Shown here: in pieces, positions 35,839 to 45,487 of the stretch | How positions within the stretch are numbered: position 1 is the stretch's first letter | Layout: each line of letters opens with the position of its first letter | DNA from: Vibrio penaeicida | GTDB lineage: Bacteria > Pseudomonadota > Gammaproteobacteria > Enterobacterales > Vibrionaceae | Assembly: GCF_002933855.1 (NCBI RefSeq) | Contig: NZ_BFAQ01000009.1 | Location: 97,986-161,985, forward strand | Length of the DNA: 64,000 bases | Direction: 5' to 3' | Made by a program: the position numbers and the translations under genes | Notes under the pieces: model-generated | Databases searched by the model: none | The model's input: the letters and a program-made list of their open reading frames with translations, nothing else | What the model was told of the DNA's origin: nothing

Positions 35839-36749
35839 CAGTTCACTCCACGCAAAATCATGGAGATACAGAAGAAACCAATAAACTCGCTGATCAAGAC
35901 GTAATAAAAAATGGGTTTCCCACCTTCTTCAAACATCACGAAGTTATAGTTTTCTGGGCTAGTGAATCTCAGAATGAGAAGAAAGATGATCGGCAAGCAC
36001 GCCACAATTTTTGCTGAAGATCGCGCTTCGGACGTTAAAGCATTTTTCTTTTTTTCCATGGCCCGTGATTCAAACATGATGCGGTTGATTTTGTTGATCA
36101 CGTTTTTAAGCTGACCGCCTCGACTCAGGTTGATTCGAATGGTCGAAATGAAAAAGAAGTACTCCACGTATGGGAAGGTGGTCGCGCTGCGTGACAACAC
36201 ATCGTCTGGATCTTCACCAATCAGTAAGCGTTCTGCCATGAATTTGAATTCACGCCCTACTTCGTTATCCAGCTTTTCGCCCACGTATTCAAATGCGTGA
36301 ATGATGCTTTGTCCAGCAGCGATGGCACCCGACAAAATATTCAGCGCGTCTGGAAAGTCACTTTTGAATTTCTCTTCTTTGATGTCGCTGAGTTTGAACA
36401 GGAACACGATGAACAAGATAGGCTGCCCTATCGCCAAACAGACCAAAAAATCTTGGCTGAATAAGAACAAATTAACGGCATAAATAAGTGCCCCACTGGT
36501 CAGTAAAAACAGCACTATTTTTTTAGGTATATTGGGTTCCAACAGCTTTTTGAGCTTCTTAAAGATGAACTTCACTTGGATCCAAACACTGGTTTCAAAC
36601 CGCTCCATATCGATGACCGTTTTGACACCTTCTATTCCATCGAACTCTGTTTCCTGATCGATAAGTGCAGTCACTTTTCGACTGGTTTTCTTATGTTGGA
36701 ACCAAAACACAATGGCAACCACACACCAAATGGCGAATAACCACATCAT
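35838..36749 (-). CDS. tadB: Tad platform protein TadB
   Basis: The protein has 303 residues. It has three to four hydrophobic segments and a T2SSF domain (LSGAIAAGQSIIHAFEYVGEKL, NLSRGGQLKNVINKINRIM). It is the partner of TadC. It overlaps tadA by four bases, the usual tadA-tadB-tadC order. Confidence 0.92.
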   Translation of the reverse strand: MMWLFAIWCVVAIVFWFQHKKTSRKVTALIDQETEFDGIEGVKTVIDMERFETSVWIQVKFIFKKLKKLLEPNIPKKIVLFLLTSGALIYAVNLFLFSQDFLVCLAIGQPILFIVFLFKLSDIKEEKFKSDFPDALNILSGAIAAGQSIIHAFEYVGEKLDNEVGREFKFMAERLLIGEDPDDVLSRSATTFPYVEYFFFISTIRINLSRGGQLKNVINKINRIMFESRAMEKKKNALTSEARSSAKIVACLPIIFLLILRFTSPENYNFVMFEEGGKPIFYYVLISEFIGFFCISMILRGVN

Positions 36750-38011
36750 GAGAACAGCTCCTCTAATGCGCCTTCTAAGCCGAAAAACTGTGCTCGCTCG
36801 TACACTATGGAGCGCTTAGATAAACCAGGAGAACGAAACTCGCCATCGATTTTTCCATCTTCCAATGTGCCTTTGTTCTCGAACCGGAAGATGTCTTCCA
36901 TCACCACGCTATCGCCTTCCAACCCAACGACTTCGGAGATGTAGAGCACTTTCCTACTGCCATCGTGCAAGCGCTTAACTTGCACGATCAAATCCACCGC
37001 GCTCACAATGGTGCGTCGGATCGCCTGAATAGGTAAACTTGCGGTTGCCATCATCACCATGCTCTCTGTTCGAGCAACCGCATCCCTTGGTGTATTGGCG
37101 TGAAGTGTCGACATCGATCCATCGTGACCCGTGTTCATCGCTTGAAGCATTTCAAACGCCTCACCACCACGGCACTCACCCACAATGATTCTGTCTGGTC
37201 GCATACGCAGGGAGTTAATCACTAAATCGCGAGCGGTGATTTCACCCGTTCCTTCAACGCTGGCTTGGCGAGTTTCCAAGCGGACGATATGCGGCTGCTG
37301 CAATTGCAGTTCCGCGGCATCCTCAATGGTAACGATACGTTCCGTTTCGCCGATGTAGCCCGATAGCGCGTTGAGCAATGTGGTTTTACCCGAACCCGTA
37401 CCACCAGAAATCAACACATTGCATTTGCAATGGCTAGCAATCGACAAAAGCTTTGCCATTTCGATGGAGAGAGCGCCGAATTCCACCAAGTTTTCGAGTT
37501 TTATTTTATGCTGTTTGAATTTACGGATAGAAATGGAGGTGCCGTCTATCGCAAGTGGGGGGATGACGATATTGACACGGCTGCCATCTTCTAAACGCGC
37601 GTCACAAAGCGGCTTGGATTCATCGATTCGACGCCCTACATTTGAAGCAATTCGTTTTGCAATGGTGCTGAGTTGCTTTTCGTTAACGAACTGAATCGGC
37701 GACTTCTGAACTTTGCCACCAATCTCGATAAAGATATTGTGCGGCCCGTTGATCATAATGTCTGAAATGTCATCGTTATCGAGCAACGCTTGCAGGGGCC
37801 CCAGCCCTTTTAGCTCGGCTAGTAGCGCTTTCACCAACTCTGTTCGCTGAGAGTTGGACACCTGCAACCCTCGCCTGTCGATAAGCAGGTTAACGGTTTC
37901 TTTAAGCTGGGCTTCCAGCTCTTCGTTACTTATTTCCACTAAGGTTGACGCGTCTAACGCATCAAAGATTTCGTCTCTTAGCTCTATGTAGATTTTATTA
38001 AACTGGCTCAT
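36746..38011 (-). CDS. tadA: Tad secretion ATPase TadA (CpaF)
   Basis: The protein has 421 residues. Walker A is [16 protein letters not shown] (near residue 200), the Asp box and Walker B are in [21 protein letters not shown], and the His box is [14 protein letters not shown]. TadA is a bifunctional CpaF-type hexameric ATPase for Flp pilus extension and retraction. It has the cytosolic location and neighbours expected of the locus. Confidence 0.95.
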   Translation of the reverse strand: MSQFNKIYIELRDEIFDALDASTLVEISNEELEAQLKETVNLLIDRRGLQVSNSQRTELVKALLAELKGLGPLQALLDNDDISDIMINGPHNIFIEIGGKVQKSPIQFVNEKQLSTIAKRIASNVGRRIDESKPLCDARLEDGSRVNIVIPPLAIDGTSISIRKFKQHKIKLENLVEFGALSIEMAKLLSIASHCKCNVLISGGTGSGKTTLLNALSGYIGETERIVTIEDAAELQLQQPHIVRLETRQASVEGTGEITARDLVINSLRMRPDRIIVGECRGGEAFEMLQAMNTGHDGSMSTLHANTPRDAVARTESMVMMATASLPIQAIRRTIVSAVDLIVQVKRLHDGSRKVLYISEVVGLEGDSVVMEDIFRFENKGTLEDGKIDGEFRSPGLSKRSIVYERAQFFGLEGALEELFS

Positions 38012-38022
38012 CTACCCCTCGC

Positions 38023-39219
38023 TTATTTCTTGAACAAAGAAAATTTGGATTTAGGGCGGATGTTTTTTCCGGTGAGTTCTTTCACCATTTCAACGACTGG
38101 CAAAGAGAACTTACTTTTAATCACCGCTTTCATTCCCTGCTGGATCAATAGCTTTTCCAAGCCCGATTCATAGGCAAAAGAAAGCGCTTCTTTCCGCTTA
38201 ACCCGTTCTTTCGCGTTCTCTAGAGGCACCATGTAGTCTTTCGCAGGGCGATTTTGAATGAACAACACTTGGTGTGCCGATTTGCCCATCTTTTTCTTAA
38301 TAATGTTATAAGCGCGCAATGCCGCCACAGACGGATCGCAGATCAGGTATATACGGTGATATTTTTCACTCAAGTCTTGATCGTGTACTTCTTCAAAAGA
38401 CGTCAGTGGCACAGAGTCGACAATAAAGTTGTAATTACTTTCAAGCTGATAGGAAAGGTTATGCAGTGTAGAGGCATGGTCTCCGACACAAGCGGTGGTT
38501 TTTTCGAGAATCAAATAGTCGAGCTTATCGTCTACCTTCGAGACATAGGTTTGAGCGATGGCACTGTCGATGTCTCTCTGATTCAAATCGATACTGTTGT
38601 GTCTTGGCTTTACCCCTTTCATGCCGAGAAAAATATCCGAGGTAAACGCACCAGAATCGTGATCCACCAGCAGCGTTTTTAATTGCGCTTCGGAAGACAA
38701 GCCGTACGCCACTAATGAAGATATGGTCGAGAGCCCAATTCCACCTTTGCAAGAAAGTAATAGAACGCGTTTTGCTACACGGGTTTTATTGACCAATGAT
38801 CCGGTTGAAGATTCAGATACGCTCACGGCATTCAAGAGATCTTGTAGGTTTTCATCCCACAAGACGTAGTTCGCCCCAAGGGCTTGAACACGGTTTTTCA
38901 AACGAATGGAATCCGAATTGCTGATGGCAATAATGCGAATACCTACGTCCAACTTAGTGGTAATGTCGCTGATTTCTTCAACGACATTGTTCGACTGACG
39001 AAAATCCAACACCACGTGTTTGATTTTCTGCTTCCCTAAATTCATGTTGGATTGGCTGGTCAACTCTGGCATTTCAATCGGCGGTGGAAACCCTTCTATC
39101 GCATACAGATCCCTTACCGACTGAACAAACTCCGCATCGTCGGAAACCAGTAGATCGGAGAACTCGGATACGGCTTTTTTCGGTGACGCCGAGGTTTTAA
39201 ATAAGTTGTTTAAATCCAT
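38023..39219 (-). CDS. tadZ: Pilus localisation protein TadZ (CpaE)
   Basis: The protein has 398 residues. A receiver-like N-terminal domain (KHVVLDFRQSNN, IRIIAISNSDSIRLKNRV) is followed by a ParA/MinD-like domain with LLSCKGGIGLSTISSLVAYGL, a deviant Walker A in which the normal GKT is GLS. It targets the Tad machine to the pole. It lies between the rcpB-like gene and tadA. Confidence 0.88.
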   Translation of the reverse strand: MDLNNLFKTSASPKKAVSEFSDLLVSDDAEFVQSVRDLYAIEGFPPPIEMPELTSQSNMNLGKQKIKHVVLDFRQSNNVVEEISDITTKLDVGIRIIAISNSDSIRLKNRVQALGANYVLWDENLQDLLNAVSVSESSTGSLVNKTRVAKRVLLLSCKGGIGLSTISSLVAYGLSSEAQLKTLLVDHDSGAFTSDIFLGMKGVKPRHNSIDLNQRDIDSAIAQTYVSKVDDKLDYLILEKTTACVGDHASTLHNLSYQLESNYNFIVDSVPLTSFEEVHDQDLSEKYHRIYLICDPSVAALRAYNIIKKKMGKSAHQVLFIQNRPAKDYMVPLENAKERVKRKEALSFAYESGLEKLLIQQGMKAVIKSKFSLPVVEMVKELTGKNIRPKSKFSLFKK

Positions 39220-39222
39220 TGC

Positions 39223-39732
39223 TTACTTAACACCTTTCAGAGGCTGACTCAGGCTGATCACGCGGTTGTATTCCACCGCGCACCCGAAATGGAAATTTTG
39301 CGCGTTACCCATATGAAGAGATTCACACTGTTTCTCATTAACTAAGGTGTACCGAGAAACAATTGAGACAGCTTTATCGGACAGCGGGCGTGACTCACTA
39401 TCTGTATCACCTGATTCTTTTAACTTCGCGCTGATTCGATGGCGATCAATGCCTTTCGTTTTCGCCGATTCCAGCAATTCCGCAACGAATTCACTTTCAT
39501 TAGGGTGGTAGAAGACTTCAAACTCCGACTTTTTGTGGTGCTTATTCACGTCGCCGATAAACCCCATACTGCGCTTCAATGCGATGTGTTTGTCTACAAC
39601 ATTAAATTCATATATCTGCTCTAACTCATCGACTTGGGTTAAGTTCGTAGACATCGGAGAACTGCAACCGATAAGCAAAAGAGGCGCTGAAATCGTCAAA
39701 ATTTTTGAGACGAATGAGTGTCTTAAGAGCAT
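39223..39732 (-). CDS. rcpB: RcpB/CpaD-like pilus lipoprotein
   Basis: The protein has 169 residues. A lipoprotein signal reads ILTISAPLLLIGCSSPMS (lipobox Cys near residue 23). The rest has no strong motif but includes KGIDRHRISAKL and a CESLHMGNAQNFHFGCAVEYN stretch that suits CpaD/RcpB-type proteins. The family assists or gates the secretin in the outer membrane. Identification rests mainly on its place between rcpA and tadZ. Confidence 0.65.
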   Translation of the reverse strand: MLLRHSFVSKILTISAPLLLIGCSSPMSTNLTQVDELEQIYEFNVVDKHIALKRSMGFIGDVNKHHKKSEFEVFYHPNESEFVAELLESAKTKGIDRHRISAKLKESGDTDSESRPLSDKAVSIVSRYTLVNEKQCESLHMGNAQNFHFGCAVEYNRVISLSQPLKGVK

Positions 39733-41036
39733 TAAAAACCTCCTGCTTTTATGGTTTGTTCTACTTCTGGATCAGATAAGTTGATTCTAAATAGCCGCTC
39801 TAAATCGCTGCTCGCTTTGAATTTTGGCAACTTGATGTCTTGGCTTTTTACCGGATCAACTAAGTTAACGGTGGCCACTATGATCAATTCGGTTTTTGTG
39901 CGGTTGGATTTGGTGTGGCTAAACAACGCACCAAGAATTGGAATGTCGCCCAAGACAGGAATACGACTTAATGTTTCACGCTCTTCCGTTGTTAATAACC
40001 CCGCAAGAACAAAGCTTTGTCCATCTTTAAGTTGCACTGTGGTTTGTGCTTTTCGAGTACGCAGAGAAGGCATGTTGTAGAACGCGTTGCTTTGGCTATT
40101 CGATGCGTCAATCGAACTCACTTCAGGCAGAAGTGTTAATCGAATGTTTTCTGTGTCCGTTACTTTACCGACCATCGATAGTTTAATGCCGTACTCTTTG
40201 TATGAGATGGACACACCATCGCCGTCTCGCACCACCATTGGTAATTCGCCACCGACTAAAAAGCTCGCGGTTTCGCCAGAAATAACAGACAGATTTGGCT
40301 CTGCGAGCACTTGTCCGATGGAGTCGTCCTTACTGGCGGCAATCACCGCGACGATGTCCTCAGCCGAAAATTCTAAAATTTGTTTAACGTATTTACCGGG
40401 CTGACCAATGTTGCTGTACGAAACACCCAGTTCCGACAAAAAGTTGCTAGAGACTTCAGCGACAGTCAGCTTTACGTTTATTTGTTCGGTGGACAGAACC
40501 TTGAGGTGATTGATAATCCCTTCGAAAACGAAACTTTCGGTGTAATCCAACTCGTTATCGGATCGACTGTCTTCCAACTTAAACGTTTTTCTCGTGGATT
40601 TTTTCTTCAGCATTTCACCAACTAAGCGATAGATTTTCTTTTTCACTTCTTCGCTTTGAACAGTGCCGTCTAAAACCACCTGCTCACCGACATTAGTCAC
40701 GTTGACTTCTTCATCCGGGAAATGAGCAACAAGCATCTGCTTAACCAAACGCAAACTCTTATTCACTACGATTTCTGAGTTGTAGATTTCATTGCCACCG
40801 CGATCAAAAACGATCAGACTCGCCGTGCCTACACTGACTCCATGGATCACGATTTTGGTTTCATCTATTACTTTGTAGTCGGCGATGTTTTGGTCGGACA
40901 CAAAAACGGTATCTATCGTTCGATTGGTTTTCACCGTTTTTGCCGCGCCCTGATCTATCGACACCAGTTCAGCTGCGCCAATATTGAGGTGCGTAAATAA
41001 GGCAAAAATGAGAACGGCTACTTTTGTATTTTTCAT
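39732..41036 (-). CDS. rcpA: Tad secretin RcpA (CpaC)
   Basis: The protein has 434 residues with a signal peptide. An N-terminal BON/N-domain (TVKTNRTIDTVFVSDQNIADYKVID) is followed by the secretin core: VLAEPNLSVISGETASFLVGGELP and ERETLSRIPVLGDIPILGALFS, the characteristic secretin signature. It forms the outer-membrane pore for the Flp pilus. It shares one base with rcpC upstream. Confidence 0.94.
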   Translation of the reverse strand: MKNTKVAVLIFALFTHLNIGAAELVSIDQGAAKTVKTNRTIDTVFVSDQNIADYKVIDETKIVIHGVSVGTASLIVFDRGGNEIYNSEIVVNKSLRLVKQMLVAHFPDEEVNVTNVGEQVVLDGTVQSEEVKKKIYRLVGEMLKKKSTRKTFKLEDSRSDNELDYTESFVFEGIINHLKVLSTEQINVKLTVAEVSSNFLSELGVSYSNIGQPGKYVKQILEFSAEDIVAVIAASKDDSIGQVLAEPNLSVISGETASFLVGGELPMVVRDGDGVSISYKEYGIKLSMVGKVTDTENIRLTLLPEVSSIDASNSQSNAFYNMPSLRTRKAQTTVQLKDGQSFVLAGLLTTEERETLSRIPVLGDIPILGALFSHTKSNRTKTELIIVATVNLVDPVKSQDIKLPKFKASSDLERLFRINLSDPEVEQTIKAGGF

Positions 41037-41809
41037 TATTCACTGCCTGCTCTGAGTTCTCTGACCCCATGTTGTTTTTCAAGTAGGTCAACGCTGCGTA
41101 CGGAAAGAAACTGATTGGTCATGTTGGAGGGCACAATACTGATCTGCCCGATTTGCTTAGCGATATCCAATTTCATTACCTGACGAATACTCAACTCAAT
41201 CACCAAGCGTTTTGCTTTAACTTGACGCCCCTGCTCGCTGCTGGATTCGCCTGTATCGGTGACTTGGATAACCTTAGCGTCATGAATCAGAACTTCAGAA
41301 ATCAGGTTGCCCACATCTTTAAATTCCGCTTCATGAATATTCGAATAGGAATTGGTGGTGGAGATGAAGCTGACTTTGTCACCCGCATAGGTGCCAATGG
41401 CATCTAACACACTTTTCCCATCGGTTTCGTAGTAGTAAGGCACGTGATCTTTCGCCAAGGTAAAGCTGATGTAATCATCATCACCTGGGAACGATAGCTG
41501 GGATCTTTTAAGCAGCGTTCCTTCGCCAAGTTGAGCTCTAAAAAGACTACTTTTTGGAATCTTGCTGCCTTGAACCAGCAAGCCATTTTGCTGTGCTTTT
41601 GTTTCTGTCATCTCAACCCATTCCACATTGGCCAAGCTGTATTGAACCCCTTTTTCTACAGGCTCAACTAAAGTCAGAACGTTAACCGTCGCTTCTTGTG
41701 TTGAAGCGGGTATTACTGGGGCTTCACTAGCAAATAAAATATCTTTGGAATAAAACAGCCCTAGAAATAACAACGCAGAAAGTAAGATAAAGAGAACAGG
41801 TTTACTCAT
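41036..41809 (-). CDS. rcpC: Pilus assembly protein RcpC (CpaB)
   Basis: The protein has 257 residues with an N-terminal membrane helix (FILLSALLFLGLFYS) and a SAF/CpaB-like domain (VEKGVQYSLANVEWVEM, LGEGTLLKRSQLSFPGDDDYISFTL). CpaB proteins are periplasmic partners of the secretin. It follows flp by 72 bp with no room for a prepilin peptidase gene. Confidence 0.9.
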   Translation of the reverse strand: MSKPVLFILLSALLFLGLFYSKDILFASEAPVIPASTQEATVNVLTLVEPVEKGVQYSLANVEWVEMTETKAQQNGLLVQGSKIPKSSLFRAQLGEGTLLKRSQLSFPGDDDYISFTLAKDHVPYYYETDGKSVLDAIGTYAGDKVSFISTTNSYSNIHEAEFKDVGNLISEVLIHDAKVIQVTDTGESSSEQGRQVKAKRLVIELSIRQVMKLDIAKQIGQISIVPSNMTNQFLSVRSVDLLEKQHGVRELRAGSE

Positions 41810-41830
41810 GAAGCGTAACTCTTATGATTG

Positions 41831-41851
41831 TGGGTAGGAAAAGCCTACCCA
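41831..41851. promoter_or_regulatory. Intercistronic hairpin between flp and rcpC
   Basis: TGGGTAGG at 41831-41838 and CCTACCCA at 41844-41851 make a perfect 8-bp stem with a five-base loop. On the minus (coding) strand it is not followed by a T run. It may protect the abundant flp transcript or partly stop transcription before the assembly genes. Confidence 0.6.
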
Positions 41852-41881
41852 TATAGGTAATTACTAGAATTTTTTTATCTA

Positions 41882-42103
41882 CTAATTAGATTTTGGTGTT
41901 GCTGCTGCATCAGTAGCCGTTCCCAGTTGAGTTGTAATTTGACCAATTGCGCTTTTAATGGCATCACCTAAACCACTGTTAAATGCCGCCAAAATAATGC
42001 CCGAAATAACAACTGCAATGATCGCATATTCAACTGCAGTTACACCGCGCTCGTCTTGTTGGAATTTAGCCAATAGGTTTGTAATTGTGTTTAACATTGT
42101 CAT
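41882..42103 (-). CDS. flp: Flp-family major pilin
   Basis: The protein has 73 residues and the ATG follows AAGGA. The Flp processing motif is ERG-VTAVEYA near residue 20, with cleavage after Gly and the conserved Glu-Tyr pair. A hydrophobic helix AIIAVVISGIILAAF and an Ala/Thr-rich tail follow. The protein polymerises into the pilus used for adhesion and biofilm. It is the first gene of the tad operon, and its promoter has a LysR-like operator. Confidence 0.95.
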   Translation of the reverse strand: MTMLNTITNLLAKFQQDERGVTAVEYAIIAVVISGIILAAFNSGLGDAIKSAIGQITTQLGTATDAAATPKSN

Positions 42104-42131
42104 TTAATCCTTCTTTGAATGAACCGAAGTG

Positions 42132-42203
42132 AATATAACAATGAAAGCAAAAGCGACAATTAATAGTTATTTATACAACTATTAATTATGCTTATAGTTG
42201 TAT
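42132..42203 (-). promoter_or_regulatory. flp promoter with overlapping inverted repeats
   Basis: On the minus strand a -35-like TTGTCG (42154-42159) and a -10 TATATT (42132-42137) are spaced by 16 bp, about 30 bp before flp. Directly upstream, ATACAACTAT (42173-42182) and ATAGTTGTAT (42194-42203) are a perfect inverted repeat with an 11-bp spacer. TAATAGTT (42161-42168) and AACTATTA (42177-42184) form a second, overlapping one. This layout suits an activator of LysR type. Confidence 0.6.
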
Positions 42204-42305
42204 GTGAGAAACCATAGCCATTAGGATTTTCGCTATTGGTTATAAATTTTATTTCTAGACACATTAGATCTTTTTATTGAAATAAAAATAAGCAGAGATA
42301 ATAAA

Positions 42306-42331
42306 AAGGCGAGCATTGATTTGCTCGCCTT
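42306..42331. terminator. Bidirectional terminator between the LysR gene and the flp promoter
   Basis: AAGGCGAGC at 42306-42314 pairs with GCTCGCCTT at 42323-42331, with A-rich and T-rich flanks. On the minus strand it ends the LysR gene and insulates flp. Confidence 0.85.
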
Positions 42332-42390
42332 ATTTTTTAATTTTTAAGTTTAATATCCAGTTTTAATTACCGAAAATTTTGGGATAAATA

Positions 42391-43257
42391 TCACATTGTA
42401 ACAAGTTGTGGTTCTGACTGAATAAAAAGCTCTTTGATTTGATTCGTCAAACCTACTTGGCTTAGCTCTTTAAATGTCGACTCACTACACCATGCGAAGC
42501 AGTTCACGATATTAGATGTTTTATGCACCCTAAGATTATTCGATTGAATACTCCAACTTGGGCAAACTAATACCGTACCAGGTTCTTCCATTTCGCCTTT
42601 CATTAGCCTTGAAGAACTCGTGTTAAACCAGCTTTGTATGTTTGCTGTTCCAATGCCCACCTCCTGCAGCAAGCTTGAAACTTGCTCCCTTTCTATAGAA
42701 CTGCAATGTACAATGCGAACAGGATTATTCTGGATAATTGGCTGATCCGTTAATCGCTGACACACCACGTATTGCGTCCTCTTTACTTTCACCATTTGCC
42801 CTGTTCGCGAGGGCTCTGAATTTACCCCTAGAATAATGTCATATTTACTGGCATCTAAATCTCTCGGGTTACGAAAATTGACCAAACTAAGATCGAGATG
42901 GCTTAATATACGAAACGCCTTTACTACCTCATCAACTAATTCAGTTGAAAAAGAATCCGATACCGCAATCTTATAATGTTCTTTATTTTTAGTTTTCCCT
43001 AGCTCTTCGAAAAGCTGATCGTAAAGCTCTAAACTTAGTTCAGTATACTTTAGTAAGATCTTGCCCTCCGTCGTTAACTCAAAACCTTCTTCCCTGTCGA
43101 AAATACTTGCACCTATATGAGCTTCAACCTTTTTAATATGTTGTGAAACAGCGGGCTGAGTGATAAACAATGACTCAGCTGCAGCCGAAAAGCTCTTACA
43201 TTTTGCGACACATGAGAATGTTTTTAAGTATTTAATTTCTATCACATTTCTCAGCAT
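42391..43257 (-). CDS. LysR-family regulator upstream of the Tad locus
   Basis: The protein has 288 residues. The N-terminal LysR helix-turn-helix reads FSAAAESLFITQPAVSQHIKKVEAHIG (residues about 22-48), followed by a periplasmic-binding-like effector domain that is rather divergent and short on recognisable ligand motifs. It is transcribed towards flp but separated by a terminator. The LysR-like inverted repeat in the flp promoter makes it the best candidate activator of the pilus operon. Confidence 0.88.
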   Translation of the reverse strand: MLRNVIEIKYLKTFSCVAKCKSFSAAAESLFITQPAVSQHIKKVEAHIGASIFDREEGFELTTEGKILLKYTELSLELYDQLFEELGKTKNKEHYKIAVSDSFSTELVDEVVKAFRILSHLDLSLVNFRNPRDLDASKYDIILGVNSEPSRTGQMVKVKRTQYVVCQRLTDQPIIQNNPVRIVHCSSIEREQVSSLLQEVGIGTANIQSWFNTSSSRLMKGEMEEPGTVLVCPSWSIQSNNLRVHKTSNIVNCFAWCSESTFKELSQVGLTNQIKELFIQSEPQLVTM

Positions 43258-44177
43258 TTTATTTTACTCTTACTATTTAGTGCCATTATAAACCTAGCCT
43301 GTACTGCTACTCATTCAATTAGGTTTTATATAAATGGGGGCAAAGAAATATTGTCTATACCCAACTTACAATACGCGAAACCGAATCTATCAGACTAAGT
43401 CAATATCTTTCGTTTGAACGTGAACGGCGTGTGTAACCAATTATAACAACCTCTCGATTTAACTGATTAAATTTCAAACGACAAACATTACTTCCATAAG
43501 ATTTATAAAAAGCATGATAACAAACATTCTTATTTTATAATCTAATTTCACATCACATATATATGATTTTCTTATAAATTTTTGTAATAGCACGATAACA
43601 CTTTGTAATACCTAGCCATTAATGGGTCGATAGACGGTTAAAAACCCTTAATTTTCATTAGATTACAAATCGTACATTGCTTTGTCCATTTTTTTGAACA
43701 AATGTATCATTTCTAATGTAACAATAATTTTTACCACACAGCAGACACTAATTATTTTTTAATAATTTATTTTTTGCTGTGTAATACAAAGAAATTCATT
43801 TATTAATATATTTGTAATTCATAAAAAAATAATAGTAGGTCACATCATGTAAATGAATCGTTAAATTAATTGATATTTTTACTTCCAAATTCGGGTTGTT
43901 TCACTTTCAATCAATGATATAAAAAACTTCCCCACTCGCCGTACGCTTACCTCTAAAACATGATAGTTACCTTGAAAGCTCAATTGATACAACATTAAAT
44001 CAATATCAATCCATTCATATCGAGCAGCGAAAATTCATGCAATAAGGCAAACATAGAGTCGAACAAAAATTCAAGGCGCGCATCCAACTATCGTCTAGAT
44101 GATGAGGCTAGGCGTGTAGCTTGTGCAAAGTGAGAAATGAAAGGGGCAATGAATGAAATATAGTGTTTACAAAGAAA
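43258..44177. other. 920-bp AT-rich gene-free region
   Basis: No convincing coding region was seen. The stretch is strongly AT-rich, with homopolymer A/T runs and the inverted repeat listed at 43736-43782. It separates the LysR gene, whose promoter must lie at its left end, from the LacI gene end. It may hold a nucleoid-protein binding region or an unrecognised small RNA. Confidence 0.5.
43736..43782. repeat. Nested inverted repeats (long hairpin)
   Basis: ACACAGCA at 43736-43743 matches TGCTGTGT at 43775-43782, and inside lies AATTATT (43750-43756) facing AATAATT (43761-43767). The whole forms a long interrupted stem. The function is unknown. Confidence 0.5.
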
Positions 44178-45221
44178 TCATTTAGGAACGGAAGTGCTTT
44201 CTCTTACAACCAGTTGAGTTGGAACCTCGATATGTGTTGCCGATTCTCGACCGGCAATTTGGTCTAAAATAAAATCGGCGGCTCTTTCACCCATCATTTG
44301 AGACGGAACGCGGATAGTGGTGAGGCTTGGCGAAAGGTGTTCGCACAAAGGTAGATCATCAAAGCCTGTTATCGACACTTGCTTTGGAACCGAAATGCCT
44401 AACTTATCGCATTCGGTTAAACAGCCGAAAGCTAACACATCGTTTCCACAAATTAGAGCGGTCGGTCTTTCTAATTCTGATTTACCCAGTAGATGTCGGC
44501 ATGCATTCCTGCCTTCCCATATATCGTATCGGCATTCAACAACGTCTTGGGGATGAAGGAAGATACCTGCTTTTTTAAGCGATTCTTTTGCCCCTTCTAA
44601 GCGCGCGGTTGCTCTATCATTTCCTTTTGTTATTCCTGAAATAAACCCAAAGCGAGTATGCCCCTGATTAAGAAGATACTCCGTAACTTGTTGCGCTGCG
44701 GTGAAATTGTCAAACCCAACACAAGGGTGTGGGCTGGTCCGGTCCAACGCCCAAAGATTGGCAAATATCTGGTTGTGTTGCTTCAAGATGGAATACGTTT
44801 CTGGTGCATGATCATTTCCAACTAGCAGCAACCCATCAACCCCCTGCTCCATGATATCGCGAACCTGTTTGAGTTCATGTTTGGGATCATAGTTGCTGAC
44901 AGCCAACATAAGGGTGTAGCCCTCTTCGTATAAACGGCGTTCGAGTGCATTAATGCCAGATGCGAAGATTGCATTATCGATGGTCGGAATAATCGCGCCT
45001 ATCATGCGCTTTTTATTGGAAGCAAGTGCTCTTGCAGCACCATCACGCACATAGCCAAGCCTGCTAATTTCGTCTTCAATGCGAATCCGCAGAGTTTCTT
45101 TAACTTGATGAGGTTGATTAAGCGCACGTGAAACCGTGGCGGTGGAAACCCCTGCCGCTTTAGCCACATCGCCCAGTGTCGGCTTGTCTGAAGATTTACG
45201 TAAGCGCTTACCTTTAACCAT
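44178..45221 (-). CDS. LacI-family regulator (GntR/IdnR-like)
   Basis: The ATG at 45221 gives 347 residues; an in-frame TTG at 45242 is less likely. The LacI helix-turn-helix and hinge are clear: TLGDVAKAAGVSTATVSRALNQP and a hinge helix at GAARALASNKKRMIGAI. The C-terminal sugar-binding-protein-like domain includes SITGFDDLPLCEHLSPSLTTIRVP. It is divergent from the TRAP/sulfonate genes. A perfect GTAAGCGCTTAC palindrome lies in its own first codons and a longer one lies in front of the operon, so it probably represses both. Its inducer is unknown. Confidence 0.93.
   Translation of the reverse strand: MVKGKRLRKSSDKPTLGDVAKAAGVSTATVSRALNQPHQVKETLRIRIEDEISRLGYVRDGAARALASNKKRMIGAIIPTIDNAIFASGINALERRLYEEGYTLMLAVSNYDPKHELKQVRDIMEQGVDGLLLVGNDHAPETYSILKQHNQIFANLWALDRTSPHPCVGFDNFTAAQQVTEYLLNQGHTRFGFISGITKGNDRATARLEGAKESLKKAGIFLHPQDVVECRYDIWEGRNACRHLLGKSELERPTALICGNDVLAFGCLTECDKLGISVPKQVSITGFDDLPLCEHLSPSLTTIRVPSQMMGERAADFILDQIAGRESATHIEVPTQLVVRESTSVPK
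45200..45211. promoter_or_regulatory. LacI-type operator inside the regulator's first codons
   Basis: GTAAGCGCTTAC is a perfect 12-bp palindrome with the central CG typical of LacI/GalR operators. It lies 10-21 bases inside the gene, suited to roadblock autoregulation or to looping with the site at 45488. Confidence 0.6.
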
Positions 45222-45487
45222 GTTTTTCCAACAGTTAACCAATACGTTTGTCAGTATAAACTTTATACGTATTTATATCAGATTGACTATAGCGAACTGT
45301 GACTAAGCTTAAGTTCAAAATGAGTACCAGCCACAAAAAAAGTGAAAATAGTCATTATATTACAAGAATATAGAACATAAATTATAAAAACCTAGCAAAC
45401 TTAAGGTGAAACCAATTGATTATAAAACCATCAAATTCCGTGATCATCATTGAAAATATTGACTAACTTTCATCCTAATTGTAAAAA

